A DNA stretch of 64,000 nt from Sporolactobacillus kofuensis (GCF_024125425.1 NZ_JAMXWN010000004.1:124001-188000); one strand, 5' to 3'. Numbered from the stretch's first letter, positions 32,879 through 42,293 are shown. The notes: generated by a model not told the origin, from the letters alone. Numbers and translations: made by a program.

Positions 32879-34186
32879 TTATACAAGTGCAAAGAAGATA
32901 ATAAAGACAAAGAACAGTACATAAACAATCGGATGAATTTCTTTCCAACGTTTAGCGGCAATCATCGTAATTGGGTAAACGATGAAACCAATTGCGATAC
33001 CGTCTGAGATGCTGTAAGTCAGCGGCATGCCCAGTACTGTTAAGAAGGCAGGAACTGCAATTTCGAACTTATCCCAAGGAATCTGTTTCAGGGCACTTGC
33101 CATCAGCACACCAACAATAATCAGTGCAGGAGCCGTTACTTGTGCAGTAACAACTGACAAGAGCGGCGAGAATAGCATGCCGAAAAGGAACAGAATACCA
33201 GTGACAACAGCAGTGAATCCGGAGCGTCCACCAACAGCAATACCTGTAGAGGATTCGATATAAGCTGATGTTGGTGATGTACCTACTACAGAACCAACAA
33301 GCATCGACGTTGAATCGGCAAGTAGAGCCTGTCCAACTCTTGGCATCTTGTTATTCTTAATGAATCCCGCTTGTTCAGCGAGTCCGATTAACGTACCGGC
33401 AGTATCAAAGAACGTCACGAGCAAGAAAGTCAGAACAACAACACCAAGTTGCAGTGTATTAATATCAGGAACATGGGTTATCGCCTTGCCAAAAGTAGGA
33501 GCGAGGCTTGGTGCAGCGGAAACAATTGATGTAGGTAGCGAAATCAATTTGAAAATGATGCCGACAATTGAAGTCAAAACCATACCGATAAAGATAGCGC
33601 CCGGAACTTTTCTAACCATCAAAATAATTGTTACAATCAAACCGAAAATCGTCAGCCATGTTGTGCCGACATTCAATGGTCCAAAAGCTACCGTTGTTGC
33701 CTTATCTGCAACAATCAAGCCGCCTTCATGTAAACCGATGAATGCAATAAAGAGACCGATACCAGCAGCCATTGCCAGTTTCAAGCTCTGTGGAATCGCA
33801 TCAATGATTATTTCACGTAGTTTAAAAATAGTAATAATAAAGAAGATAATTGACGCAATGAATACACCTGCTAACGCAGTTTCCCAAGGAATTTTCATGC
33901 CGATGCAGACAGAATAAGCAAAGAATGCATTGACTCCGAGTCCAGGTGCAATCGCAATTGGATACTTAGCAACAATACCCATGATCAGGCAGCCCAACGC
34001 GCTGGCAATAGCTGTGGCGGTGAATACCGCACCTTTGTCCATGCCGGAAGCACTGAGCACGCTTGGATTGACGAAGAGTATGTACGCCATCGAAATAAAA
34101 GTAGTTAGTCCTGCCAACGTTTCACGGCCCAAAGTGGTCTTCAACTCTGAAAACTGAAAATAACGTGACAACCAGTTCTCGTTCAC
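32879..34186 (-). CDS. AzgA/PbuG-type purine (guanine/hypoxanthine) permease
   Basis: A 435-residue NCS2-superfamily permease with about 12-13 membrane segments, closest to the PbuG/PbuO/AzgA branch. Seen: GLTTFISMAYILFVNPSVLS near residue 26, APGLGVNAFFAYSV near 80, FFDTAGTLIGLAEQAG, and the substrate-site-like SPTSAYIESSTGIAVGGRSG. It should import guanine and hypoxanthine by proton symport. GTG start with AAGGGGG. Paired PurR boxes and a leader terminator upstream indicate purine-responsive control. I cannot decide between pbuG and pbuO. Confidence 0.92.
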   Translation of the reverse strand: MNENWLSRYFQFSELKTTLGRETLAGLTTFISMAYILFVNPSVLSASGMDKGAVFTATAIASALGCLIMGIVAKYPIAIAPGLGVNAFFAYSVCIGMKIPWETALAGVFIASIIFFIITIFKLREIIIDAIPQSLKLAMAAGIGLFIAFIGLHEGGLIVADKATTVAFGPLNVGTTWLTIFGLIVTIILMVRKVPGAIFIGMVLTSIVGIIFKLISLPTSIVSAAPSLAPTFGKAITHVPDINTLQLGVVVLTFLLVTFFDTAGTLIGLAEQAGFIKNNKMPRVGQALLADSTSMLVGSVVGTSPTSAYIESSTGIAVGGRSGFTAVVTGILFLFGMLFSPLLSVVTAQVTAPALIIVGVLMASALKQIPWDKFEIAVPAFLTVLGMPLTYSISDGIAIGFIVYPITMIAAKRWKEIHPIVYVLFFVFIIFFALV

Positions 34187-34282
34187 AATAATCCCCCTTA
34201 TGGTCTTATTTTGCTCGTATCAATCTTATTATTCTTTGCATTTCAACCCGTATTCAAACACAGTAGCTCATGAACAAAAAAA

Positions 34283-34310
34283 CAAAAAAAGCTTCAAAGC
34301 CATTGAAGCA
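34283..34310 (-). terminator. Intrinsic terminator inside the purine permease leader (possible attenuator)
   Basis: GCTTCAA/TTGAAGC stem (34291-34297 with 34303-34309) followed on the minus strand by TTTTTTT (complement of 34284-34290). It lies about 100 nt downstream of the permease promoter and about 100 nt before the start codon. The minus-strand segment ATTATTTTTCTTTGCAT before it is largely complementary to ATGCAAAGAATAATAAG after it, which could form an alternative structure. No known purine aptamer motif (TTTCTACC core) was found. Confidence 0.65.
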
Positions 34311-34399
34311 CGAAGAATAAATGCTAATGCAAGGTGATATGCAAAGAAAAATAATTCTTTTGAAACAGGAACAAAATAATAACTCTTTTTACCTCGTTC

Positions 34400-34476
34400 A
34401 TTATATCAGCAGAATGCACGATACGTCAACGAAACAACGAACGCTATATTAAATTCATCAAATAACGTTCGGAAAT
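34400..34476 (-). promoter_or_regulatory. Promoter and inverted PurR box pair of the purine permease
   Basis: -35 TTGACG (complement of 34424-34429) and -10 TATAAT (complement of 34400-34405), 18-bp spacer. Just upstream are two inverted PurBox-like sites: ATTTCCGAACGTT on the minus strand (34464-34476) and AACAACGAACGCT on the plus strand (34433-34445), 18 bp apart. The first matches AWWWCCGAACWWT at 12 of 13 positions, the second less well. This matches Bacillus PurR operator architecture. Confidence 0.78.
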
Positions 34477-34512
34477 AAGAAAATAAGAGTAGGAAATCCG
34501 AGTATACTAAAG

Positions 34513-34552
34513 AAGCCGATGATCCAATTGAATTGAACGGATCATTCGGCTT
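34513..34552 (-). terminator. Terminator overlapping the end of the histidine kinase gene
   Basis: Stem AAGCCGATGATCC (34513-34525) with GGATCATTCGGCTT (34539-34552), one bulge. The T-rich tract on the minus strand (CTTCTTTAG) is weak. The 5' arm lies within the last codons of the kinase gene. Confidence 0.65.
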
Positions 34553-35915
34553 TTGGTAATGTGATCACTACTTTGGTTCCAGATTTAAGGTCACTGGTTA
34601 TTGATAAAGTTCCCCCATGGAGGTCAATGATGTTCTTTGATATCGCAAGGCCAAGACCCGACCCACGACCATTTGATTTTGTTTGATAGAAGGGATCCGT
34701 TAATTTTGGAATCTCGTTTTGTTCAATCACGACTCCCCAATCCTTAATCGATATACGAATTGACGTTTGATCTTCGTCAATCGAAGCGATAATTTGCGTA
34801 CCGGCATCCGCAAATTTTATTGCATTAGCGAGCAAATTGATCAGGACCTGTTGCATTCTGTTTGCATCGGCATCAACGACGACTTTTTTATCATGCTGAA
34901 TAACAACGCGACAATTTTTTGCGGCTGCTTTCATTTGAATTGAGCGAATGGATCGTTTGAGCACCTCATCAATTCTTATTCTTTCGCGATGTATCGTTAA
35001 TGTATTCTGTTTCAATTTCGATAAATCAAGTAGATCACCGACTAATTGTGTTAATCGATTAGATTCTTTGCTGATCACAGTCAAACCTTCGCGAAATTCA
35101 TCTATGGTCGTTGCCTCATCCATAAGCATCGTTTCACTCCACCCTTTGATGCCTGTTAATGGGGTCAATAAATCATGCGATATTGAAGAAATGAATGTGT
35201 TCTGTAACCGCTCATTTTTTTGAATCTCATCAGCCATACTATTCAGTGTCTTTGCCAAGTCCCCCAATTCATCCTGATAATCTTCATGCATCCGTATCGT
35301 AAAATTACCCGATGCCATTTTTGATGAAACATCAATCATCTGTTTCATCGGTGTCGCAATGGATTGCGCAAGTTTTAAGCTCACAACGAAAACGAGCAAC
35401 GCGACAGCTCCACCGCAAAGAAGGGATGCAAGCAAGATGATACGCAATTCGTGATCAACAGGAATAAGTGAAGAAAGATAGCGGAGAATGTACACTTTTC
35501 CCCTGACATGAACTGGAAAGTACACGGCCATGACCTTTTCACCAGTCGATGCGAGCCGTTCCACCTGAGCGAACTCATTGTTATAAAACAGGGATGCGTT
35601 CAGTTCGATTTTAGATGGATCGATTACGTTTGTTGATGAATCGACCATATTGCCACTTGCATCATAGATTTCCAAGGTCGTCCCGGAAAATTTAAAACTA
35701 TCCATGACCTCATTCAGCGGATTGCTCCATCGATGAATGACCAGTTTGCTATTGAATTTCTTATAGAGGCTATTCGAGTCTTGTGCATGTACTTGTAATG
35801 TATTTTCAACGCGATCATAGAAATAATGGCGAACAGCCCAGAACAGCACTGTTTCACTCAAGGCGAGGGTAAGTAAAATAATGATCATAAAATGTAAAAC
35901 TAATTTGCGCGTCAT
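34542..35915 (-). CDS. Two-component sensor histidine kinase
   Basis: A 457-residue membrane kinase. Membrane helices at about residues 8-28 and 160-180 bracket an extracytoplasmic sensor domain; HAMP at about 182-234. The HisKA phosphoacceptor is His247 in SISHDLLTPLTGIKGW; HATPase_c has N-box NLLANAIKFA and G2-like GSGLGLAIS. The G1 box reads DWGVVIEQNEI instead of DxGxGI, so ATP-lid behaviour may differ. It overlaps the response regulator stop (ATGA) and is last in a lipoprotein-RR-HK cluster. The signal is unknown. Confidence 0.92.
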   Translation of the reverse strand: MTRKLVLHFMIIILLTLALSETVLFWAVRHYFYDRVENTLQVHAQDSNSLYKKFNSKLVIHRWSNPLNEVMDSFKFSGTTLEIYDASGNMVDSSTNVIDPSKIELNASLFYNNEFAQVERLASTGEKVMAVYFPVHVRGKVYILRYLSSLIPVDHELRIILLASLLCGGAVALLVFVVSLKLAQSIATPMKQMIDVSSKMASGNFTIRMHEDYQDELGDLAKTLNSMADEIQKNERLQNTFISSISHDLLTPLTGIKGWSETMLMDEATTIDEFREGLTVISKESNRLTQLVGDLLDLSKLKQNTLTIHRERIRIDEVLKRSIRSIQMKAAAKNCRVVIQHDKKVVVDADANRMQQVLINLLANAIKFADAGTQIIASIDEDQTSIRISIKDWGVVIEQNEIPKLTDPFYQTKSNGRGSGLGLAISKNIIDLHGGTLSITSDLKSGTKVVITLPKAE

Positions 35916-36607
35916 TTACTGCCACCATGCCAGAAGTAACCTCTACCCCAATGCGTACAAATATATTGAGGATCAGATGGATCCTCTTCTATTTTCTGCC
36001 TCAAGCGTCGAATATTAACATCAACAATTTTTGCATCGCCAAAATGAGTGCCCCATACATGTTCAAGCAATTCATCCCGTGAAAGCAGACTATCTTCATG
36101 TTCCATTAATGTTTCGATCAACAGAAATTCTGTTGGTGTCAATTCAATTAATTGATCGTCCTTAAAAAACTGTTCATTTTTCTTTGAAAGCTTAAATGGA
36201 GATGATGTAATATACTCATTTTGAACTTGAGAAACAGGGTCATTCAGGCGACGTAACACCGCTTTTACACGTGCAATCATTTCAGCAGGACTAAATGGTT
36301 TTGTAATATAATCATCAGCACCCAAATCAAGCCCCTGCACCTTATCAGCTTCTTGTATTTTCGCTGTGAGTAGGATGATGCCTATGGATTTATTCCATGC
36401 GCGCACTTGTTTTGCAACATCAAATCCATTGATACCTGGAAGCATCACATCTAATAAAATAATTTGTATCATCGGTTTCTCTTCAAGAATCTCCAATGCT
36501 TCTTCTCCGGTTTCCGCCTGGAGCACATCAAACCCGGCATGTTTCAGACTTAATACAATAAATCCCCGGATTGATGCTTCATCTTCTACAACCATTATTT
36601 GTTCCAT
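35912..36607 (-). CDS. OmpR/PhoB-family response regulator
   Basis: A 231-residue regulator. Receiver domain at residues 1-118 with acidic pocket EDE, phosphoacceptor Asp53 (LLDVMLPG), conserved Thr (ILLTAK) and Lys (ITKPF). C-terminal winged helix at about 140-231 contains LTPTEFLLIETLM and VDVNIRRLRQKIE. ATG 36607 is preferred (GAGGTGA upstream) over the GTG 12 nt further up. Pairs with the overlapping histidine kinase; targets are unknown, the adjacent lipoprotein gene being the obvious candidate. Confidence 0.93.
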   Translation of the reverse strand: MEQIMVVEDEASIRGFIVLSLKHAGFDVLQAETGEEALEILEEKPMIQIILLDVMLPGINGFDVAKQVRAWNKSIGIILLTAKIQEADKVQGLDLGADDYITKPFSPAEMIARVKAVLRRLNDPVSQVQNEYITSSPFKLSKKNEQFFKDDQLIELTPTEFLLIETLMEHEDSLLSRDELLEHVWGTHFGDAKIVDVNIRRLRQKIEEDPSDPQYICTHWGRGYFWHGGSK

Positions 36608-36674
36608 TTGATCGTTCACCTCGTATTACCGCTTTGCTCCATGCAAAGCTAATTTCTCTTACTTTTTTTCATCA

Positions 36675-37862
36675 TTATTCATGATAAGCACCCGCAATAA
36701 CGCCACTTGCCACGTCTCTATATTCTCTTGGCACTGCAAACACATAGTTGCGTGAAGCACCGATTTTCTCCCAACGGCTCTTGTTTCTCGTTAGCCAATT
36801 CGTTCTTTTGAATCGAAACACCTCAAGATAAGTTGATCCATTTTTTCCAATGAATTGAACATGATCTCCGGACAATTTCACGCTATTGATTTTCATAGCC
36901 GCACCGACGGGTAGATCAATGAAAAATCGTTTCAAACTATCATAATACCTTTCTACAATCGGTATTTGTGACCTGGTCAAGGTGTTCTGGGTAAAAGGGT
37001 TCCATCGGAGCGGTATGCGTGCATGAAGATAAACACCTTTTGGTATCCACGTAGGGTCTCTCCATCGCACGACAGAAGTAGTCGTTCCGAAAACGAGCTC
37101 TTTTCCCTTGAATAGTGGATTTCTGGAATCAAACCACTGGTTTTGAATCGTTATCCCATCATTTGAGTGCGCACCGCGTTGGTTCATCATCCACTTTTCA
37201 AAATGCATCATCTGCGCGCTTCTGTTCTCTCGTTGGATTAACACCGGTACATTTTGTTTCGAAAATTGATAAAGGTCCATCCCAATATTCTGAGATGCTT
37301 GAATAGGTCGAAAAACAGCCAATTCAAGAAGTTGATTGTTATTCCCCCATACACCTGTAGCCATACTTGCGAATGGTGAAGACAGCTGTTTGATCAGCCG
37401 GCCATGCTTGACTGTGTACACATTCAATTGATTTTGAGGCACACTTTCTCGTGCAATAAAAATTTCTGCTTCTTCATGATGACCCAAAGCAGTAATGGCA
37501 ACTTTTGAGATGCTTGAAGCATTCATTTCTTCGTCATATATTTTTCGCCATTTGTCTTTGTATTGTGCGATTGCAACAAAATGAATATGATTTTCAATCA
37601 CATAAAAAAAGAGTGCTGTCCTCCGTCCAAAGACCTCTGGTTTCACCACCATAACTTTTCCCTTATAGTTGGACTGGATCGGAGCAATCAACTGTGCATG
37701 TTCTGGTACCGTTTGATTCACAAATTTTAACATTCTTGTATTTGTTTCAGACAATCTTGGTTGCTGAATTAATCTTTGTGGTTGCTCATTGAGTGAGCAG
37801 CCTGAAATGATAAAAAGCAGTATAAGCGCAAAGCTCATGATTCTTTTTTTCTGCAAATGCAT
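36675..37862 (-). CDS. Predicted lipoprotein of unknown function
   Basis: A 395-residue lipoprotein precursor: signal sequence MHLQKKRIMSFALILLF followed by lipobox ISGC (Cys at about residue 22). The mature part looks globular and all-beta (many short alternating segments such as GKVMVVKPEVFGRR and ENHIHFVAIAQYKDKW). I do not recognise the family. ATG 37862 has AGAGAGG upstream; the frame stays open a further 53 codons but those are not convincing. It is cotranscribed with or adjacent to the response regulator (about 70 bp downstream), so it may be an accessory sensor or a target of the two-component system. Confidence 0.75.
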   Translation of the reverse strand: MHLQKKRIMSFALILLFIISGCSLNEQPQRLIQQPRLSETNTRMLKFVNQTVPEHAQLIAPIQSNYKGKVMVVKPEVFGRRTALFFYVIENHIHFVAIAQYKDKWRKIYDEEMNASSISKVAITALGHHEEAEIFIARESVPQNQLNVYTVKHGRLIKQLSSPFASMATGVWGNNNQLLELAVFRPIQASQNIGMDLYQFSKQNVPVLIQRENRSAQMMHFEKWMMNQRGAHSNDGITIQNQWFDSRNPLFKGKELVFGTTTSVVRWRDPTWIPKGVYLHARIPLRWNPFTQNTLTRSQIPIVERYYDSLKRFFIDLPVGAAMKINSVKLSGDHVQFIGKNGSTYLEVFRFKRTNWLTRNKSRWEKIGASRNYVFAVPREYRDVASGVIAGAYHE

Positions 37863-38198
37863 GATTTCCTCTCTTTTGAGCGACCTTTTATCAATCGAAT
37901 GGAGTGCTCTAACTTTATTGAGTACTGATTTAATTATACTTCGTCTATACTCATTGATCATGCGATGAAGTGAAACATCCTGATGGTCTTTCCTATTTGG
38001 TAAGGTGAGCCACCACGTCACACTAATACTATAAAAAAATATTCACCAATTGGGTAACAAAAAAGTTACGATCTGCCGATTTAAGACATTTTCTGCATCT
38101 GGTTGACTAATGTTTGTTGTGATCAGCAAAGGATCTTCAGAGGGTATCGCCCTTAATGATCTGATCTAAAACCGTGCGTTTTCTGAGAAAGGGTAACG
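37863..38198. other. Divergent promoter region between the lipoprotein and the serine hydrolase-dlt operon
   Basis: AT-rich, no gene seen. It must contain promoters in both directions, but none is convincing enough to place. A small GTAAC-N6-GTTAC inverted repeat lies near 38050. Either could be a target of the adjacent OmpR-type regulator. Confidence 0.4.
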
Positions 38199-39374
38199 AT
38201 GAAAACAAAAAACATACTCTCAATCTTAATCTGCAGTCTTTTACTAGGAGGTGGAATTCTAGCTGCGCTAATGACATTTAAACAAAACAAGAATCTCATT
38301 AGCGCACATCATGCAGTTCAGCCGTTAATTACTAAATCAGCATCTAAGAAGTTATTAACGGTAGATGTGTCTCAATCGAAAATTTTCAAAGAGCGTCTGG
38401 TGATTGACCGCCTTATTCATCAAAGTGGGTTCTCAGGCAGTGCACTCATCATCAGTCACGGAAAAGTTATCTTGAGTAAGGGTTATTATTTGAGCAATCT
38501 TCGTTCAAAAAAATATAATCAACCGTTGACCGCCTACTATATTGGATCCATTACAAAGTCAGTGACCGCAATTGCTTATATGCAGATGCAAGAACGTGGT
38601 TGGATCCATTTAAATGATACAGTATCCAAATTTTATCCTTATTTTCCGAATGGAAACAGGATATCCATGCTTGATCTGTTATGTCACATGTCTGGTCTTC
38701 GTGATGTTCCCGAAACCACGCAACCTATGACACGCGATGAAGTGGTTCAAACTATTGAACGGCATTCCGAGAGACTTGCATCGAGACCAGGCACAGTCTG
38801 GCACTACTCAGATACCAATTACGCACTTCTTGCTGCCATTCTCGACAGAGTGGTACAGAAAAATGATCACGAATCGTTGCATGACTACATTCGACAGTTT
38901 ATTTTCCAACGAGCAGGCATGCTTCACTCCGGATTTGGAGATGAAATGCTTCATTACGCTTACCCATCCACCGGATATGTCTTTCAAGATGAGCATGCAT
39001 TTGTAGAACGTATTCCCTCGTTTACACAGCTGATTGGATGCGGTGATGTGTACGCGACCAGTTGGGATCTTTATCTGTTTGATCGCACAATTGCTCATGC
39101 AACGATTATTTCACGAACAAGTCGGCAACAAATCTTAAGCCGCCATTTTCCCGGCGTTTCTTATAGCTGCGGATGGTATATCAACCGAAAAGGCTGGGGA
39201 GCCAATACCTATTCCAGTCACGGGGTTCTTGGCGGTTGGAATGGAAGCAACGCCTTTACGAAGGATAAACAAAATTATATTATCCTACTTTCTAATGTGA
39301 ATACACCAAGAGTGCAATTCAGCAAGTTGAACAGGACGATTTTCCACATTCTTCGTTCAAATTCTCATCATTAA
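38199..39374 (+). CDS. Beta-lactamase-fold serine hydrolase, FmtA/PBP4*-like, leading the dlt operon
   Basis: A 391-residue protein with an N-terminal membrane anchor (residues 5-27) and an extracytoplasmic class C beta-lactamase/PBP-like domain. Catalytic motifs: Ser117-x-x-Lys120 in YIGSITKS, Tyr203-Ser-Asp in HYSDTNY, and SHGVLGG near residue 345. It ends 14 bp before dltX with no terminator between, so it is probably cotranscribed with dlt. In Staphylococcus aureus the related FmtA is a D-amino esterase that removes D-Ala from teichoic acids, which makes that role attractive here. This is inference; a carboxypeptidase or other esterase role is possible. Confidence 0.85.
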   Translation: MKTKNILSILICSLLLGGGILAALMTFKQNKNLISAHHAVQPLITKSASKKLLTVDVSQSKIFKERLVIDRLIHQSGFSGSALIISHGKVILSKGYYLSNLRSKKYNQPLTAYYIGSITKSVTAIAYMQMQERGWIHLNDTVSKFYPYFPNGNRISMLDLLCHMSGLRDVPETTQPMTRDEVVQTIERHSERLASRPGTVWHYSDTNYALLAAILDRVVQKNDHESLHDYIRQFIFQRAGMLHSGFGDEMLHYAYPSTGYVFQDEHAFVERIPSFTQLIGCGDVYATSWDLYLFDRTIAHATIISRTSRQQILSRHFPGVSYSCGWYINRKGWGANTYSSHGVLGGWNGSNAFTKDKQNYIILLSNVNTPRVQFSKLNRTIFHILRSNSHH

Positions 39375-39388
39375 GGAGTGATGCAACA

Positions 39389-39535
39389 ATGAAACTTATT
39401 AAATTTGGACGCACAAATCCTGCTCTTTTCTGGACTGTTCGTACACTTTTCTACACAGCAATTCTGTTTGGCCTTGTAATTATTTATGGCTTTTCAGCGG
39501 CGCATACCGGCACGTTTATCTACAGTGATTTCTAA
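39389..39535 (+). CDS. dltX: DltX, small membrane protein of teichoic acid D-alanylation
   Basis: A 48-residue protein. One membrane segment (WTVRTLFYTAILFGLVIIYGF region, residues 15-35) and the family-typical C-terminus GTFIYSDF, related to the FIYNEF ending that interacts with DltB/DltD. Start ATG 39389 with AAGGAG 10 bp upstream. It sits between the serine hydrolase and dltA, its usual position. Confidence 0.93.
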   Translation: MKLIKFGRTNPALFWTVRTLFYTAILFGLVIIYGFSAAHTGTFIYSDF

Positions 39536-39549
39536 GGAGGACTTCAATA

Positions 39550-41064
39550 ATGGATATTCTTGACCACATCAATGAATGGGCGTTGAAAGCGCCCAATCGT
39601 CTTTGCTATATTCATCGAGATCATCAACTTACCTATGGTGAATTGAAAGGTGAGTCAGACACAATTGCTCAGTGGATGATTGAAAAATTCGGTACAGATC
39701 GATCGCCGATCATTGTTCATGGCCATATGGACCCGATGATGCCTGTCCTTTTTCTCGCATGTGTGAAATCAGGCCATGCCTATATTCCTGTGGATGAATC
39801 CGTACCCTCCGAAAGAGTAAGTATGATCGCTCAAAGTTCACAGTCAAAACTTGTATTCAGTAGCACACCAGATTCATTACCCCTACTTAAGGCAGAGATT
39901 ATCGATGTTCATGAACTGGAAGTTAAACTTCAAAATTCAGTTTATCCACACTTTGATAATCGTTATGCTGTTCAAGATGAGGAAACCTTCTATATCATTT
40001 ACACATCGGGGAGTACCGGAAAACCAAAGGGAGTACAGATTCCAAGACGTGCACTGACGAGCTTTACAACATGGATGCTCGATGATTTTCAACTTGAAGA
40101 AGGATTAACATTTATGAACCAAGCACCTTATTCTTTTGATCTTTCGGTGATGGATCTCTATCCTGCACTGATCTCCGGAGGAACACTATGGGCTATTGAT
40201 CAAGAGATGATTGCACGTCCAAAAGAATTGTTCGCGTCGCTTGCGCAATCTGGGATCAATGTTTGGACATCAACACCATCATTTGCCGAAATGTGCTTGA
40301 TGGAACCTAGTTTTTCATCGAGACTTTTGCCGAATTTACGCACCCTACTCTTTTGTGGCGAAACGCTCCCTGTTTCAGTGGCAAAACGGTTGAAAGAACG
40401 GTTTCCGAATGCGGACATTATCAACACATATGGTCCAACCGAAACAACAGTTGCTGTCACAAGTATTAAGATCACTCAAGATATGATTGATTCAGGAAAT
40501 CCCTTTCCTGTAGGCCGTTGCAAGCCAGACTGTACGATTGCCATTCTAGATCAGGACGGTTTGCCCGTACCCGAAGGTGATAAAGGTGAAATTGTTATCT
40601 GTGGACCGAGTGTTGGTCAGGGCTACCTTGGTGAATTGGAAAAAACAAAGGCAAGTTTTAATACGGTTCATCGTATGCCTGCCTACCATACGCGCGATGT
40701 TGGCAGTCTGATTGACGGTGTGCTCTATTATTTTGGACGTATGGATCATCAGATCAAACTCCATGGATTCAGAATGGAGCTTGAGGAAATTGAGCATGTA
40801 CTCACTGCATGCCACTATGTGAAACAAGCAATTGTGATTCCAATTAAATCTGGTGACCGATATGACCACCTCGTTGCCGTTGTCGTCCCGGATGAACACC
40901 CTTTTGAATCAACATTTAAATTATCATCTGCGTTGCGCCAAGAACTCGCACGTGTCTTACCAAGCTATATGATTCCAAGAAAGTTCACCTATCGGTCATC
41001 TCTTCCCATGACAGCCAATGGAAAAGTTGATCGCAGCGTTCCGTTAAAAGAGGTTATTCAATGA
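39550..41064 (+). CDS. dltA: D-alanine-D-alanyl carrier protein ligase
   Basis: A 504-residue adenylation enzyme that activates D-Ala and loads it onto DltC. Seen: the core motif YIIYTSGSTGKPKGVQ (about residue 150), FCGETLPV, NTYGPTE, a YHTRD hinge-region motif, and the C-terminal catalytic Lys in NGKVDRS. GGAGG precedes the ATG; overlaps dltB by 4 nt. Confidence 0.98.
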   Translation: MDILDHINEWALKAPNRLCYIHRDHQLTYGELKGESDTIAQWMIEKFGTDRSPIIVHGHMDPMMPVLFLACVKSGHAYIPVDESVPSERVSMIAQSSQSKLVFSSTPDSLPLLKAEIIDVHELEVKLQNSVYPHFDNRYAVQDEETFYIIYTSGSTGKPKGVQIPRRALTSFTTWMLDDFQLEEGLTFMNQAPYSFDLSVMDLYPALISGGTLWAIDQEMIARPKELFASLAQSGINVWTSTPSFAEMCLMEPSFSSRLLPNLRTLLFCGETLPVSVAKRLKERFPNADIINTYGPTETTVAVTSIKITQDMIDSGNPFPVGRCKPDCTIAILDQDGLPVPEGDKGEIVICGPSVGQGYLGELEKTKASFNTVHRMPAYHTRDVGSLIDGVLYYFGRMDHQIKLHGFRMELEEIEHVLTACHYVKQAIVIPIKSGDRYDHLVAVVVPDEHPFESTFKLSSALRQELARVLPSYMIPRKFTYRSSLPMTANGKVDRSVPLKEVIQ

Positions 41065-42230
41065 TTTCCTTTATTCCTTATGCCTCTTTTCGTTTTTTTT
41101 GTTTAATCGCTGTCCTACTCTTACCAGTCATTATTCTTGGACTCATGGGAAAGCGGAACTTGCTGTACAACGATTGTGTTGCCATTTTGATGACTTTCTT
41201 GATCTTTGCCGCCCAACCAGCACAACTTATTTCTTTTCTTATTTTTATTATCTGGGAAGCGGTATTAATCAGAGGTTATCTTGCACTACGAGCCAGAAAG
41301 AATACGGGTCTTTATTTCTATATCGCCATTGTGCTTTCTGTTCTTCCGCTTTTTCTTGTTAAACTCTCAGCAGATGTTACGTCGTTAAGCGTTCTTGGTT
41401 TTCTAGGGATCTCTTATGTCTCTTTTAAGTCAATTCAAATGATTATTGACATTCGCGATGGTTTATTAAAAGAGGTTCCACTTAGTCAATTTTTCCGATT
41501 CATTACGTTCTTTCCGACAATTTCTTCCGGACCAATTGACCGCTACAGACGGTTCAAGAGCGATATGGATCAAATTCCGTCAGCATTGACGTATCGGACG
41601 CTTTTGTATCATGGATTAAATAAAATTTTTCTTGGCTTTCTGTACAAGTACATCATTGGCTATCTGATTCACAAGTACTGGATGGGCTCACCACTACTTG
41701 ACTCAAACACATTTTCAAGTATTCTGCTCTATATGTACGGATACAGCATGTATTTATTTTTCGACTTTGCGGGTTACAGTCATTTTGCCATTGGCGTTAG
41801 CTCCCTAATGGGAATCCAGACGCCTGAGAACTTTAACAAACCGTTTCTTAGCCGCAATATTAAAGACTTCTGGAATCGTTGGCATATGAGCCTGTCTTTT
41901 TGGTTTCGTGATTTTATCTACATGCGTTTCGTCTATACCGCAGTGAAAAATAAATGGCTAAAAAATCGATACTTGATTTCTGATATTGGCATCACAGTGA
42001 ACTTTCTCGTGATGGGCTTCTGGCATGGATTCATGCTACACTACATCATTTATGGAATTTATCATGCCATCGCATTTATCTTATTTGACAAATTTGAGCG
42101 TTGGAACAAGACCCATCATCTTTGGGCCAAAGATAATCCATGGGTACATGGTCTTTCCATTGTCATTACATTCCATGTGGTCTGTTTCAGCTTTCTTATT
42201 TTCTCGGGGCGGCTTAATTTTCTATGGTAG
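41061..42230 (+). CDS. dltB: DltB, MBOAT-family D-alanyl transferase
   Basis: A 389-residue polytopic MBOAT protein that moves D-Ala across the membrane for teichoic acid modification. Seen: FISFFPTISSGPIDRYRRF-like region, FWNRWHMSLSFWFRDFIYMR, and the conserved His in MGFWHGFMLHYIIYG. About 11 membrane segments. Overlaps dltA stop by 4 nt. Confidence 0.97.
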   Translation: MISFIPYASFRFFCLIAVLLLPVIILGLMGKRNLLYNDCVAILMTFLIFAAQPAQLISFLIFIIWEAVLIRGYLALRARKNTGLYFYIAIVLSVLPLFLVKLSADVTSLSVLGFLGISYVSFKSIQMIIDIRDGLLKEVPLSQFFRFITFFPTISSGPIDRYRRFKSDMDQIPSALTYRTLLYHGLNKIFLGFLYKYIIGYLIHKYWMGSPLLDSNTFSSILLYMYGYSMYLFFDFAGYSHFAIGVSSLMGIQTPENFNKPFLSRNIKDFWNRWHMSLSFWFRDFIYMRFVYTAVKNKWLKNRYLISDIGITVNFLVMGFWHGFMLHYIIYGIYHAIAFILFDKFERWNKTHHLWAKDNPWVHGLSIVITFHVVCFSFLIFSGRLNFLW

Positions 42231-42293
42231 TTCACTACCAATCGATTCAATAGAGAATTGATACTATATTTTTTACACTATGGGGGTTTTACA

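Noticed and set aside
38050-38070. GTAAC-N6-GTTAC hairpin as a terminator or operator
   Set aside because: Five-bp arms are too short to support either claim.
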